Both the position numbers and the translations under genes were made by a program. From the NCBI GenBank assembly GCA_946699065.1, contig CAMPDV010000005.1, forward strand, positions 1,736,001-1,800,000: 64,000 nucleotides of DNA, read 5' to 3'. This stretch comes from Loxodes magnus (taxonomy: Eukaryota; Ciliophora; Karyorelictea; Loxodida; Loxodidae). The notes below the pieces were generated by a model, which was not told the origin of the DNA, ran no database searches, and saw nothing but the letters and a program-made list of their open reading frames with translations. Positions 1 to 12,882 of this stretch are shown here, piece by piece. How positions within the stretch are numbered: the first letter of the stretch is position 1; every line of letters starts with the position of its first letter.

Positions 1-404
1 TAAGCTAATTAGTTTAGGATTTTTTAAACCACTAAGTAAATAATTAAGCCTTCCAAAACTAGCTTACATTAAATCTCTTTTAAATATTCTTTACTTATAT
101 TCACAAGTATTCTTAATTATACTTGCCTGTTAAAATGTATTAATAATGGTCTTTTCTATAGCAAGAGATATTATTATTAACTTCGTTATTAGTAAGTTAC
201 CTAGCTTTTGAAATCTAATATAAATAGGATTAAAAGCAGCAAAGGTTAGTTAGATAGTTTATTATAAGTTGGATTAAACTAAATTATTATTTGGCTCCCT
301 AGACTTAGCGTAAGCAAAGTTGGACTATAAAAATGGGAAATAAATTTATTCTAAATGATATATTAAAAAGACAATTAGCTCTTATTATATAAAATTAGTA
401 TAAA
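1..404. other. Left edge, no firm gene
   Basis: GC is somewhat raised between about 180 and 350. A plus-strand frame stays open from the window edge to a TGA at 406-408, which overlaps the ATG of the next gene. It could be the tail of a gene that starts outside the window, but its composition is weak and nothing in it is recognisable. Confidence 0.3.
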
Positions 405-2114
405 ATGAGCAATAATTAATAATAAGTGCCAAATCTTAGCGAAAATATTAAGAAAGTTTTAAAGAGAAAATAAATAGAACAGTCTGTAGATAAAGAGCTA
501 AAGAGAATACAATCTCAAAAGCTTAATATTGTAGAAAACCCTAAAATATTAAAAGTCAAATTCAATATCGAAGCTAAAAATATTGCTAAAGATTTAAGAA
601 AGCTATGAATATGTGGGCTATACCCTTTAACAAATGGAGAGCTTACTTGAATTCCACAATAATTGTTTAATAAAAATAAGGACGAAAACTAAAACAACAA
701 TAAATTCTAAGATGAAGATTTTGAAGAAGATCTATAGTTATTTCATGAGATTCAAAAAGATAAAACGAAACTTTATTTGAATAACATCTATAAGCAAGCT
801 ACTTAACGGTTAAAGAGGAAAATCTAAAAGTCTAAAAAGAGTAAAATAGAAAGAAGTGCTCCTGGAGGAAATGTAAAAATAGTTAATTTATCTAAAAGTC
901 CTTTTGGCGAACACAGGAGTTTCAATAAAGTCAAGAACTTTTCAAAAAGATATATTGAACATACTGAAAAAGAAGCTGATTTAAGAGATGCTTGGTTTGA
1001 AAGGCATAACAAAGAAATTAATCCTAAGAAAACTAAATCCGATCCTTTATCTTAAAGTTTTGAGGATCTTGACGAAAGCACTTATCGAGGCATAAAGTTG
1101 ATTGTTCCAATATCAAAAGAAGAGAGAATTTAGAGAAAGAAAATAAATCATCTTAAGTAAAAAGCACAAGAGTGAGAAACTAAAGGATTTAATAAATCTA
1201 ACTTTTCGAACTTTCTTCTTGCTGTAATTTCTCCTCGAGCTACTTAGCTAATGTAATTCTAGAAATAATTTAACACTCATCAGAAAGATGAAGAGAAACA
1301 ATAGAAAATCAAAGACTAAAAAAATTTTAAGTAAATTGAAAAGTGATTTGATTCAAATAAAAGAGGTTCTTAGAATGAGTAAATAGCTAACAAAAGAATT
1401 TCTATCTTAAATACGTAAAAAGAATTTCTCAAGATCCCATCAGCTACTTCTAGATTTAGTTAAAACATAAGATCGTAATCTAGCAGTAATTTTTTTCCAA
1501 CTCCAACTGAAAGTGTAATTAATGAGAGTCAAATAAAAATCAAGAAAAGAAAACTTAATTAGATAAAAATAAAGTCTTTAGACACAAATATGCCTCTAAA
1601 ACTCATAAACAAGCTTGCTAAAGAAGCGAAATAGATTATAGATACAACTAAGAAGCAAGCTTCCAAGATAGAAGAAAGGATCTTTAAGCTGCCTAAGCTA
1701 AACATAAAAAGTCGTTTTAACTATTAAAAAACTGATTTTAATCGATTAGGAAAATAAATTAAAATATCAAAAATCAATTAATCCAAGTATGCTAATATAG
1801 TATTTAATTAAATGAAATTATATTAGGCTTAGAGCATTTATTTAGGTCCAAAATTGTTACTTTTATTATAATTATTAATAATCTTAATCTTTAAAGGAAA
1901 TGAAATATGCAGCATAAAATTAATTTTAATAGCTACATAAGTACATTTACTTTAAATATAATTATTTAAAACTTAAACTAAGACATCTACATAAATGGTG
2001 AGATTATTTACTAATTGTTTTAGTAAATAAAGTGTAGACTATTAAATTAGAAAAGCAAACTCTAAACTTTATTTTAAACCATTAATATCTTAGTTACTTA
2101 TAAATTAACCCTGA
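405..2114 (+). CDS. Hypothetical basic, Lys/Gln-rich protein (3' end unresolved)
   Basis: I do not recognise this protein. The frame opens at an ATG after an A-rich stretch. It uses TAA and TAG freely as Gln and TGA as Trp, for example in LRKLWICG (TGA at 606) and LTWIPQ. It is rich in Lys, Glu, Gln and Ser with short helical stretches and no membrane segment in the reliable part, which suggests a soluble structural or nucleic-acid-associated protein. Coding character is convincing to about 1780 and then fades into AT-rich sequence. The first in-frame TGA is only at 2112, so the real stop is probably reached earlier through a small unseen intron. A 14-base GT-AG stretch at 1787-1800 is one candidate and would lead to the TGA at 1901. 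The CDS is certain, the C-terminus is not. Confidence 0.65.
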
Positions 2115-2349
2115 AAATTAAAAAGATTGTTTTAAAGAGAAAAATATTATAAGTCTTTACAATATAAGCAATAAATAAGAAAATAACTAATTTTAAAGAT
2201 AAAAGTTGTTAAGATATTAAGATAATTTATACCAGACTGTGCAAAGTATAAAGGAACTTGAAAATATTTAATTTGAATATATTATTTAAATGATAAACTA
2301 CTAAGAATTTAGAATACCTATTTATTTGAAATATCATTTGAATTATAAA

Positions 2350-4938
2350 ATGTAAACCGGGAAACTACTTAAAAAGTATGTTCATGATCCTGATAAGTTC
2401 GATATGACTATCTTTAACTAGTATCTTATAACTGGAAGTGACGATTGCACTATTAGTTCTCATCCTCTAGATCTTAGTAAATTTGAAAAAGAATATAAAA
2501 CTTCAGATTTCCCTGATGTCGTATTGTCTCTTATATCATATAAGGATTAACTAATTATTGGCGGAGAGAAAGAAGTGTAAGGAGTAAAATTTTATAATCC
2601 ATAGTAAGATTTGAGTGAGTAAGGATAGAATAGTAAACTTCTTTATCACTCTAATTTGGAAATTTATGATTTAGATGTTTGTGAGTCTTGTGAGTAGTTA
2701 GCTATTGCAAGTGGAGAAAATAAATTAGCCATAGTAAATATGAAAACTTTAGAATGCAAAACAGTTGATGAATGTCATTAAGGAGCTATTATTTCAGTTT
2801 CTTTTCATCCTTAAGGCTTATTTTTGGCTTCAATTGGAGCTGATGGATATTTAAGAATTTATGATTTAACTACATCAAACAAATTTCTAGCGAAGCTTAA
2901 AATTTGCTCTTACTCTGGTGAAAATCGATTAAAAGCAAAATGACATCCTTCTGGTTCTCACTTAGCAGTTCCTGGTGATATTTTAATTAGACTTGTTAAA
3001 ACTGATGAATGAAATCTATTTCATGAGCCAAGCTCTTTAACCCATCCAAGCATCATAAGATAGAACGAATGGTCAAATAACGGCAAGTATTTATTTACTG
3101 CTTCGTCTGTTATAAAAGTTTGGAATTTTGTAGATAAAGTTTTGCTTTGCTAGTACGAAATTGGGCTATTCTTAAGGAGAATGATATGGTTTGAACAAGA
3201 AAACTCTCTAATAGTTTTGGAAAATGACGGAAATGTTTAAATTTGAAGTGAATTTCTAGATTATAAAATAGACCAAAAAAATGATTAAATTAATATGCAA
3301 ATATGTGACTAAGCTGAAGAAGAAAAAGCTATCCAGTAAGATGAAAAATAGTAAAAGATTCAATTATTAGTTTAAAAAATAAAACTATAAGAGGCTTTTC
3401 AAAATAATAGCACAAAGTAATATGATGAGTTTTAATAAAGATACTTGTGTATTAATAAGGATGGAACTATCATTTCCAAATGGGATTAAGAAGAAAAAAC
3501 TTATAGAATACAGATCGAATATTGTGATCAAAGATTTACTAACTAAAATTTTGAAGACAATAACAAAATTTCTCTTGGGTATATAAGCAAGTAAGGAGCT
3601 ATTCTTGCAACATAAAACGAAAATGAAAATTTCATTTTATTTAAAGAATCTTCTGGAGTCGGAGTTGCAGATTGAACTATCAATTTGGAAAAAAATTAGC
3701 AAGTTAAAGGAGTAGTTATAGGAGATACTTAGCTAGCAGTTTGCTTTGATAAGCATATAACTTTCTATAAAATATTAGGAGGCATTAATTTATATAGTAT
3801 TTACTTAGCTGAGGATTTCCTTACCATAACAGCTAGATTTGATTCTTTTGCAGTTGTAACATAGAAAGAAAAATTAAATAATTAGGAAAATAATTTAACT
3901 CTTAACTTAATAAATGCCCAGAAAAATTGGAAAACTAAATCAACTGTTATGATGATATCTAGTTAAAGTGAGCTAAGATGAATTGGATTTGACGAAAATA
4001 CTACTTTAAGGCTTTTTTCGTATGACTCTAAAAATATTTTATGAATGCATCATAACAATCATTGGATTTAAATTTAAGAAATAAGAGAAAGTATTGAGCA
4101 GAATGTAAAATATTGGCCAGTCAATATTAAAGACTTATATATTTATGGAGTTTTAATTACTTTAGACAGAGAAGAGCCTGAAGTTAAAATAAATCCTTTC
4201 GTTAAAATTAAAATGGGACAGTAATTAAAGATAGAATAGTAGATATCTAATAAAGAGAATAAATATGATTTCTTAACTTAGACGGATTTCGAATCCTTAA
4301 ATAATGAATTCAAAATATTGAATTTGTTTTAGTAGTGTGATTAAAAGTTTTTATAAGACTTTCATGATCATCTTATGATATGCGTACAAGAATGTGCAAA
4401 GTCAGGAGAAAATTAAAAAGCATATGGATATGCTTAGTTTATTAGATCCAAGGATATTTTAGAATAGGTAAACAAAAAACTAGCTGATGAAGGAATGAGC
4501 TTTCTTGGACAAAAGATAATAAAGTTGGCAGATTCTATTGAATAAGAAAATGTACCGAAGTAAGAGTAAGAATAAACTCCATTTAGCTTTAAAGTTGCTT
4601 AAGCAAAAGTATAAAATTCTGAATAATAATAAAATTCTTTAAGCAGTCTTTAGAAATATGCAGTTAAGCCAGAACATAAAATAGAGTAACAAAAATAATA
4701 CAAAGTAAAATCTTCTGAAATTAAAAAATCTTTTAAAGCACTTCTAAGAGAAGATTCTTAGTCTCAAGAAATTCAAAATAATAATAAAAATGATTAGCCA
4801 ACTATCTAGCCTTAACCCTAAATTTAAAGCTCAAATGTATTTTTAGATAAAATGGGGAAAGGTTTTAAGAGAAAGGGAAAAGATATGTCCAAAGAGCAAT
4901 TCAAAAGTAGGAAAGTTGATGAGTAAAAAGATTTTTGA
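2350..4938 (+). CDS. WDHD1: WDHD1/Ctf4-like replisome adaptor
   Basis: The 862-residue product looks like Ctf4/AND-1/WDHD1, the trimeric hub that links the CMG helicase to DNA polymerase alpha at the replication fork. The N-terminal ~330 residues form WD40 repeats (motifs such as GADGYLRIYDL, and WHPSGSHLAVPGD whose Trp198 is a TGA codon). Residues about 400-720 match the SepB/Mcl1-mid propeller and helical bundle: a patch reading VVIGDTQLAVCF, then RWIGFDENTTLRLFS, WMHHNNHW and a helical end with LADEGMSFLGQKI. The tail is basic (KGFKRKGKDMSK). Yeast Ctf4 is 927 residues; no HMG box like that of animal WDHD1 is visible. Six internal TGA codons fall where Trp is expected, and the frame ends at a TGA 270 bases before the next gene on the same strand. 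No intron is needed. Confidence 0.88.
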
Positions 4939-5208
4939 AATTTTCTAATGTTTTGTATATTTTATATTATATAGTTCTATTTTAGCAATATATAAAGGGA
5001 AAAATACTCCTATTAAGATATTTATTTAACTTTTCTTTATGCCAAAATAAATTAGTCAATGATTTATAAACTAATGTGCAAATACCAGACAATTGGTCTT
5101 AAGTAAATTATCATTTTTTAGGAAATTAGCAGTTTGAATGACTAATATATATTTGACTTAAAGCAACTAAAGCTAAGTTTAAACAAAGTGGAATATAAAA
5201 AAATTAAA

Positions 5209-6087
5209 ATGTAAATTTCAAAAAAACTTTACATTCCTGAGAATGATCCTAGTTCAAGTGATTTTTCCTCAGTAAATCCTCAAATTTCTAATTATAGTCT
5301 CTAAGAATTAATTCTTATTAGTTAGAAAGACAAATAGAGAGAACCAGAGCTTCATCAATAATAGAACGAAAAATAGTGGTATGAATAGGATAAAAGTTTA
5401 GTAAATGTTGTTCTAATATCGGAAAATTTCTAAATTGGAGGTGAACTTAAAGACTGGGATTTTGCTAATTTTTCTCCTGGAGGTAATACAGAAGAACCTT
5501 CACCTCAAGTAAAAAGTTAATGGGAATCTGCTGCTCTAAGGTCTTCAAGTAAAGGAGGACTTCAAATAAGGTCATAGATTCTAAAAAGTAAAGTTGAAAT
5601 AAATCTTAGAGCTTTAGCATGCTAAACTAAACTGAGTTTTAGACTTGTAGGTGATTCTGTATTTTGAATAATATCAAGAAGTTAAGATTAAATAGATTCA
5701 ACTTCTATTATATGCAAAGTTAGAAAAGAGGCAGACAGCTAACGTATTTTTCTTTTATTTGGAAGCACAGTAGGACAAAATGGAGAATTCAAATTCTTTA
5801 AAAAATAGGAAATACCTGCTTTGTGTAATATCACATCAGAAGCTTTGTTAGAAGATTACGTAGACATAAAATTGACATTTATTGATAATGGAGATAACAG
5901 AGTTCTGGTATAAGGTGTTGGTAATTATTTTATTTCAGTGGCTGGACCAAAAAAGTAGATAATTAACATGACTTGCAATTTATTCATTCCTACTTTTATA
6001 CCAACAAAAATTATGCTAGCAGGTAATTATTTTAGTACATAGGAAGTGGCGCTTCAGTTTTATTAAAATCCGTAGAAGTTAAAATGA
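5209..6087 (+). CDS. Hypothetical beta-rich protein
   Basis: A 292-residue protein of unknown function, encoded just downstream of the WDHD1-like gene on the same strand. The first ~100 residues are Ser, Glu and Gln rich and probably disordered (PENDPSSSDF, FSPGGNTEEPSPQ). The C-terminal two thirds alternates hydrophobic and polar residues as in a beta sandwich (FRLVGDSVFWIISRS, RIFLLFGSTVGQNGEFKF, VDIKLTFIDNG). No signal peptide or membrane span is seen. Bases 5921-5938 form an 18-base GT...AG unit that could be an intron; it is a multiple of three, so the frame is open either way. The start is the first ATG in frame, preceded by AATTAAA. The stop is TGA. Confidence 0.72.
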
Positions 6088-6462
6088 TAGAGAGAGATAA
6101 AAATATTAAGAGTGGAGTTTAGAGTAATCATTTCGAATGCTGTAACGTTTTTTGATATAAAATTCTAAATAATCTCTTTATTTAAATTAGAAGCTTAATC
6201 TTTTCTCTCTTCTATAAAATTTAAGTATCTTCTTTTTAATTGAATGCTTCTTCTCTTATTAAGCTATCTATATTTAATAAAATATAATAGAAGCTATTTT
6301 ATTTATAGTATAAATAAAGGTGTGCTTGCAAACTTTTTAAAAAGAACTGGTTGCGTAATTTAAAGAATGAAAATAATTTGGCTGTTTTTTTTGGGGGAGT
6401 TTAATATTAAAATATGAAGATACAATTGTTTAAATTTAAGGAAATTATAAAGAGAGAAGCCT
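6088..6462. other. Convergent intergenic gap
   Basis: AT-rich sequence between two genes that converge. I see no further gene or structured element. Confidence 0.5.
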
Positions 6463-7947
6463 TCATGTATTTTTAATCCTTTGTAACTTTCTCCAGCAAT
6501 ACTTTTCAAAATCAAAATCTTTCATATTCTCTAATTAAATAAAATAGAAGGTTAAATCTTAATTTTGTTCATTTTTAAGTATCTAAATTAGTCTAAGGAA
6601 AGAAAAGGCAGCTAAATACTTATCTGATTTATTTAATTAGTTTTTCACATACTTATCAGTTAGGATTTCAAAATTAGCAAGAGCTTTTTACTTTAATTCA
6701 TCGTTATCTTTTTGCTGCTAGAATAAGAGAAAGAAATATTTTCCCTTTAAATATCAATAATAAGCTGATTGAGTAACGTTGGTGTAAATTGTTGCTTCCA
6801 GTTATTTAAATAATGAATCAGCTTCTTAGAATTTCCTGCATTTTAAAAGGTTATAAACTTATACTAAATAAATTTATTCATTAGATAAGCCTTTGCTCTA
6901 AATGAACTTCTAAGCTTAACTTGCTGCTCATATATCTCAATTGAATTTCTTTCTTACATATTTTTTAACTTAGCTCATAGAGTTCATGGCTAATTCATCC
7001 TAATTTTCCATAAAATAGCATACTCCTAGCTAATAAAGGCAGAAAGCTTTGTAAGTTTATGATTAGTGCTCTGCTAGAAATTCAGTAAAATAGAGTATCG
7101 CTGTTTTATAGTCGTTTAAAAGGAAATGGCATCAACCTAGTTCGTATTTACAGATTACAACTAAAGGATTTAATTATGAAGAGTTGCTAGCTACTTTATT
7201 AAAAAGTAAGATAGCCTGTATAGCATTTCCAATATTTCGTTAGTTGTAAGCGCATAGCAATAATAAAACTAAATTTTTAGGATGATTTTTTAATCCTAAT
7301 TCGAGCATTTCTGAAGCATCTTATCCTCATACGAAAATTTCAATACTGATTAAAAGAATAAGGGAAAGCTAATGAAGACATCCTTTCTATTCATAACTCT
7401 ATCTTAAATATTAAAGTCCTAAAGCTTCGTTTCCATCCATTCCTAATTTACTCAAAATCCATTTCAATGAAGGGTGTACAAGCGAAACAAAGTAATAAAA
7501 CCCTCCAAGACCTAATTGTAATCCCGATAATAAACTTTTATTATAAGATTTCTGCAAAAGAGGTTGAAGCTTCTTATAGAGATTTCAGGATTTATAAATT
7601 GATAAACCTCCTTTTATTAAATTTCCAGTCTTTAGCTAAATCAGGCTAGCAAAAACCTTATAATGACAACATAATATTCAGTCAATTTCTTAACCTTATA
7701 ACTAGATATTGTCTAAATTCTTAGCATTTTTTAAGCTTAGGCCTTAACTTATGTTATTATAAAGGGATTCACTTTAGTTATTTAGCTTTTAGATTATTTT
7801 CTAGCACTTTTCGTTTTATTCGCTTAGTAACATGAATATAATATCTGCGAAGTTAGAGTAGAACTGAGAGAAAACGTCATTTTCATTAATCTGATTAAAC
7901 TAGAAGCTGAACAATAAATCTTCCAGCTCATTGACACCCTGCTGCAT
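6463..7947 (-). CDS. TTC39: TTC39/IML2-family TPR protein
   Basis: The 494-residue product resembles the TTC39/IML2 family (DUF3808), helical TPR-repeat proteins linked to lipid and inclusion-body handling in yeast and animals. The family signature sits near residues 150-175: a Gly-rich turn followed by GFYYFVSLVHPSLKWIL and KLGMDGNEALGLQYLRQSY. Behind it come several TPR-like helix pairs (LGWCHFLLNDYKTAILYFTEF, YQLGVCYFMENQDELAMNS, YNLLKCRKFQEADSLFKQL). No membrane span. The ATG at 7947 is the first in frame after a hydrophobic AT-rich stretch, so a short upstream exon cannot be excluded. TGA is read as Trp several times (GWCHF, YYWYL) and terminates the frame. The family call is fairly firm; the cellular role here is inferred only. 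Confidence 0.83.
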
Positions 7948-8049
7948 TTTATAATTAGCCTTAATTAATTGAATTAATAGATAAGAGGTAGATAAAATAA
8001 ATAGACTAATATAAATAAAGTTAAAACTAAATTTCTTAAGTCCAAGTTA

Positions 8050-9011
8050 TCAAATAACATATTTTCCAAGTACGGTCTTTAATCCTTCATATGTAGACCA
8101 TGAAATAGCTGCTCCCGGCATAAAGAAGAGAACTCTAGGAACAGCTCCTCTCATAAAACCTTTAGCTCCATCTTCCATTAAAATTTGCTAAGCACAACTT
8201 CTAATACTTGTGTATTTAATATCCTTTGTTGCTACAACATTTATTTTAGGAGGATTATCACATTAAACAACTGCTTCCTCTTTGCATTGAACGCAACTTG
8301 ACGATATCATTTGTGTTTATAATCTTGTTTTTACGTTGTCCATTGGTGTAGTTAAAAACGCTGCAACTGCTCCAGAGATACCTGCACATACAAAATAGGA
8401 TGACACATGTTCACCTGCCCATGGTAAATAAACTACTTTTAAGCTTTCATATACAGAAATTAAAATTGCATTATAAGGAATATTCATAACCAAAGTGACA
8501 GGGAAAGAACGCCAGAAAGATAATACTCCTTCAGTTGATGCTATTTGATTAATGCAATGAACTCCATTTTTGAAGCCTGAAAGTTGAAGTCTTTATTTAA
8601 GAGCTACATAAAATAATTACTATCAGCAGGTGTCATTATGCTATCATGTGCTAGAGTAGCTGTTATACCTACAACAGCTGCCGCCGCAGGATGAAAATCG
8701 TCTACAGTTACTCCTAAAGCTCTTTTGGATAATTCATAGATAGAAAAGAATGCAGCGTGCGCTGGCATAGTTCCCATAACAACCCATTAAGCGCCGTTCC
8801 AAAATCTCCACCATCCTTCCTGTTTAAAAAGAGTCATTGCTATTTCGCTGAAAGTTAGTTTTTAGCCGCTACTAGCTGCTTACATATGGGTTTTTATTGT
8901 ATCAACTGGATACATTAGAACATGTTCCATTGCTCCAGCACAAGAGCCAGCAATCATATGTCTCAATATTGGTGTTTCTTCATCACGCTCTTCCCATTCT
9001 AAATCTCCCAT
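8050..9011 (-). CDS. SLC25A37-like: Mitoferrin-like mitochondrial carrier (one intron)
   Basis: A 314-residue mitochondrial carrier, probably an inner-membrane iron importer of the mitoferrin/MRS3/4 group. It has the three-fold carrier repeat with PxD/E-x-x-K/R signatures: YPVDTIKTHMQ (repeat 1), TPADTLKQRLQ (repeat 2) and TTPMDNVKTRLQ (repeat 3). Mitoferrin-like features are GSCAGAMEHVLMYP and the GTMPAHAAFFSIYE segment. A 17-base intron at 8604-8620 (donor GTAATT, acceptor TAG on the minus strand) interrupts the Asp-Thr of repeat 2; removing it restores the carrier signature and gives a length divisible by three. Family members are about 300-340 residues. Terminator is TGA. Iron as substrate is inferred from family resemblance. 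Confidence 0.92.
8604..8620 (-). other. Mitoferrin intron (17 bases)
   Basis: On the minus strand GTAATTATTTTATGTAG. Splicing restores the second carrier signature TPADTLKQRLQ. Confidence 0.9.
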
Positions 9012-10101
9012 TTTTATATAGTAATGGATTTAAAACGTAAATTTAAAGTTTCTAACAATTTTAGCTTCCTATTTAATCAACTTCAAAACTATTTCTAATA
9101 GTTTAATTTCCATCAACATAGAACTTAATTTTAAACATTTTACTTTAAATCTTAAAAGCTTAAAGTCTTTAAAACGTAAATTGATAAAGATAGCTGCATC
9201 CATTTACTTAAGGTTCTAAAGTGTAAATTACAAATTTCCAACTAAATTACTATTTTCTATTATCTTTACTATTAAATACTGCATTATTCATCCACTAGAT
9301 GCTCAAGTTCATATATATTCTAAAACACTCAGCTCAATTCTCTTAATTATTACGCTTTTAGCATAAAGCTATAAGAATTAGCAATTTTTAGTTTCACAGG
9401 AAGAGTTTTATAATCATAGTATACTTAAGATTAATTTACCTAAAAACATAAAGTATTTCTCTTTTCTAAACATAAAGAAAGTCTCTTTATAGTAATCTAA
9501 AAAGTAATAAAATGTCAAATATTGTTCTATACGTAATATGAACTTCAGACTCGATTACACAATGTAGTTGAAACATAACGATTAATCTCCAATTAAGAAT
9601 AATAATAAGGACCTTTAATAATATAACCTATTTATAGTTTTATATTTATTTATCATATTATCTTGTAAACTAAGCTTTGAAATATTTTAATATGATGTTA
9701 GTAAGTAAGACTCTAATTAATGAGCACTTGCTATATTTATTATTAATGTTTCTATACTTCTAATTACACTATCTAGTCCATTTAGTATGATTGACAAAAT
9801 CACCATAATATTAAAAATTAGACTCCAATAAACTTAATAGTAATTGCCCTGTATATTTAATAATTCTATATATTAATGAGTATAGATTTAAGCTTTTAAA
9901 TTAGATTTACAACATAATTGTTTTATTTAGACTTAAACATAAAAACAGTATTTTATAAAAGGCTTTCAAAGGAGTAATCAGCTTATAACTGGAAACCATG
10001 TAATATTTATAATAAGCAATTAGCTTTATTAACTGCTGATGCTTAATGATAATTATAGATAATTAAGAATAATTATTTAAGATGTAGTTATTTTAAAACT
10101 A
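9012..10101. other. Intergenic, no firm gene
   Basis: AT-rich. A 60-codon minus-strand frame (9394-9576) has slightly raised GC but nothing recognisable. I do not annotate it. Confidence 0.4.
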
Positions 10102-11756
10102 TCAGTCAATTACTAAGTTTTCTGGGAATTTCCATACCAAATCGATATTTTTAATATCGTTTTTGTCATCAATTTAAAATCCAACTACTGAACAATTACC
10201 TAAAACATCCTTTAAGCCATATTCCCAAGTTAGACAACATATTAATCCTCCATGAGTATAAAGCATATAAAAACCTTCTTATTTATCTTAAAATAGCTCT
10301 GTTTTGATAAATTTCTTGACTCTTCTATTAACTTATCTGTAGCTTTCTCCTTATTTTGGTTGATAATCAATAGAGTTTATTCTGGCTTTCTCTTCTTCTG
10401 GAAGTTAGTCATAAATTTCGCCTTCCTCCTCGCCAAAGTATATTTCTCGAAGTCTTTCATCAATTTAAATATCTCTAGTCCATAGAGTAGAAAGCTATGC
10501 AGTCATATTAGCTCTTTGTAAATCAGAAGAATATATTCCAAGCAATTTATTATTATTAATAAAAGGATAAATTCCTGAATAGAGCGTTTAAGCTTGCTTC
10601 CTTCCATGCTCGGTCAAACGAGTATCTGTCCATCCATTTAAAGAACCTATTATATTAGCATCGGACTCTCCATGACGAATTAATAACAAATTCTTGCCTG
10701 TTCCTTTAATGATATTTTGGAAGTGGCTTTACAAGCTTTGCATTTTAAATCTAATTTTAAATTAAATTAAGTTAATTAAGCTTTCTATTTTCATTAATAG
10801 ACTAAAGTCTTCATTATATCCTTTTCTATTAAATTAAATTATACTAGTATTATCTAAGTTAATACCCACTTCTTAAGCCTATTCATCTAATAATTTATTA
10901 AAGTTTTCACTAAATTAGCTCAATAATTTATATTTTCTAAGTAAGCCACTATTAGTTTTGATACTGATAGCTTAAAATAGTATTAATTAGCTTAGTACAA
11001 ACATAATATCTAAAATGTTTACTCTTCTAATAGTTCACTACCACATCTAATTAAAGCCAAGCAATCTTCTTAATTTCCTTAATAATCTACTTTTATTATT
11101 TAATTTATAAATAGAAGTACTAGACTAATATGAATTGTAGATTAGCTGCTATAAATAACTCGGAATGATAGTGCTGTTTATTTGTTAATTTAGTATAATA
11201 CATATTATAAGTATCTCTAATGGATTTTTATAAGACATATTTAAAATTATTCAATTATAGTGCTACTAATTTTCCATCTAACTTAAAGAAACAAGCTGTT
11301 ATACTTTGTTTTGGATGAGTAAATAACATTGAAATGAAATAATTAATATAATAGCCATAGGAATTATATTAATTAACAAGATTTTGTTTGAATAGTTCTT
11401 AGTTTATCGTAACTTTAATCATAGCATTCACATAAGTTGTTAACAGCCTTTGAAACTAATTAAATTACTTAAAGTAATGAAATTTAAGACTAGTGCTTTT
11501 TCTTTCTTTTGTTTAGCAATCTATAATTTTTATTTCCTTTTCTCTATCAGTAAAGTTACTCTGTTGCTCTATTTGCAAGAATGAGTTTCCTAAAGTAACA
11601 GAATTTAAGAAAAGTCTTTAGTAAAGATTATGGTAAACGAAGTGTGTAAAATAAGAATAAGTAGGTAATATTAAAAATAGGTTATAAAAAGATAATTAAA
11701 ATAATATCTTAAAATTAAAAATTAGATTAGCATATCATCTAAACAAAAAAGTTCCA
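10102..11756 (-). CDS. Histidine phosphatase (phosphoglycerate mutase-like) with N-terminal extension
   Basis: The C-terminal ~213 residues (10102-10743) are a histidine phosphatase domain: the phospho-acceptor motif RHGESDAN, then SDLQRANMTAQ, the acid-base segment LREIYFGEEEGE and the second catalytic His in YTHGGL. Substrate could be a phosphoglycerate, sugar phosphate or phosphoprotein. The ATG at 10743 could start it, but the same frame runs on upstream with no TGA, through a plausible helical segment (FSENFNKLLDEQAQEVG). A 16-base GT-AG intron at 10949-10964 joins that segment to a further ~200 codons (for example FTDREKEIKIIDCQ, FFKLDGKLVALQL). The 5' end is unresolved: ATG 11756 needs another intron (a 23-base candidate at 11616-11638), and ATG 11422 is the first in the upstream frame. 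Alternative frames between 10900 and 11200 also look plausible. The phosphatase is firm, the fusion is an inference. Confidence 0.7.
10949..10964 (-). other. Probable 16-base intron
   Basis: On the minus strand this reads GTATCAAAACTAATAG. Splicing it links the upstream frame to the frame that continues into the phosphatase domain. Length and ends match the firmer introns in this window. Confidence 0.5.
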
Positions 11757-12036
11757 TATTTAGCACTCTAGCTTATTTATATATTCAAAAATTAGGCAAA
11801 TCTTATTTCCTCAAGTACTTATTTTTCCATTTACATCTGTTAATATAATAAAAAATTGTATCCTTCTTTTGATTAAACAGCAGTTTTCAGATGTAAATGC
11901 AAAGAGTATAAAGTAGAGTTTAGAGAGTGATTAATAAATGAGTTAGGAGTTAGTATTAAAGGGTATGATAGTAATTGAATAATTTAGCGTTTTAAATCAA
12001 ATATATTAATATGAATCACTTCTACATTTTATAAAA

Positions 12037-12882
12037 ATGGGTGATGTTCTTAGTTGTACGTCTCGCAAGGAACCTCTTGATGAGGCTGCTAGGGTTACGT
12101 AAAAGGAAGAAGAAAAATTAGGATACTCAGATAAGAAGATAAGAGAATTAGAATATGCATTTAAAAAGTATGAAGTCAATGGAAGACTTACTAGAGATTA
12201 ATTGCAAAGCTCTTTAAAATTCGTTAAATTGGTTAGAACTTCTACTGCTCAAGAATGAAGCGAACTGACTAGCTAGGAGGCTTTAAAGAATGATAAAGTT
12301 TATTAATTTTACCAGAACTTTAGATTATAACCTGATCAGGAAGTTTATAATTTGCAATAATTAGTATGGGCAGGCATTTTAATGGGTAGAGGAGATATGA
12401 ATTTAAAAGCTGACTTCCTTTATGATAATTTAGATTTAGAATGCAAAGATAAAGTTAAACTTGAGTAAAGCAGAGAATTTATAGTATTTGCAGTGAATCT
12501 TACTCTACAATATATTCCTTTATTTGCAAGAGAAATTCTTCAATTAAGATATGAAGACGTTTAGAATAAATGGGTAAAGCATTAAAAATAAGTTATAGAC
12601 GAATTCTTGACGAGGCTCCATGGTTCTTAGCATTTTATGATTAAACTCAAAGTTCTTAGCAAAAAGGATTTCATTTAATGTTTCTATTAATCAGAGTAAG
12701 AAAAAAAAGAAAACATTTAAGTGGATGATTGGTTGAGTACTGATGGAATAAGATAAATATTTCTTAAGAAAGTTGAAGCTGAAAAGTCAATATTAGTAAG
12801 TACTGATAAGAGTTCTAATCCGCAGGATCAAAAAATTTAGGAAAATTCCAACCCTAGTCAAGAAGAAAAAATCCAGTCTTGA
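12037..12882 (+). CDS. EF-hand-like protein with N-myristoylation signal
   Basis: A 281-residue mostly helical protein beginning MGDVLSC, an apparent N-myristoylation (Gly2) plus palmitoylation (Cys7) signal, so probably held at a membrane. Residues 25-60 (KLGYSDKKIRELEYAFKKYE) and the following helices resemble EF-hand pairs of the calcineurin-B/recoverin type. The expected Asp/Asn-rich calcium loops are not evident, so calcium binding may be lost. The C-terminus is Ser/Asn/Gln rich. Two in-frame TGA codons lie close together at 12880 and 12895; the first is taken as the stop. If it is read as Trp the protein gains five residues. I cannot name a specific family member. Confidence 0.7.

Noticed and set aside
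9394-9576. A 60-codon minus-strand ORF (MFQLHCVIESEVHITYR).
   Set aside because: Too short to separate from chance when TGA is the only stop and GC is only slightly raised.
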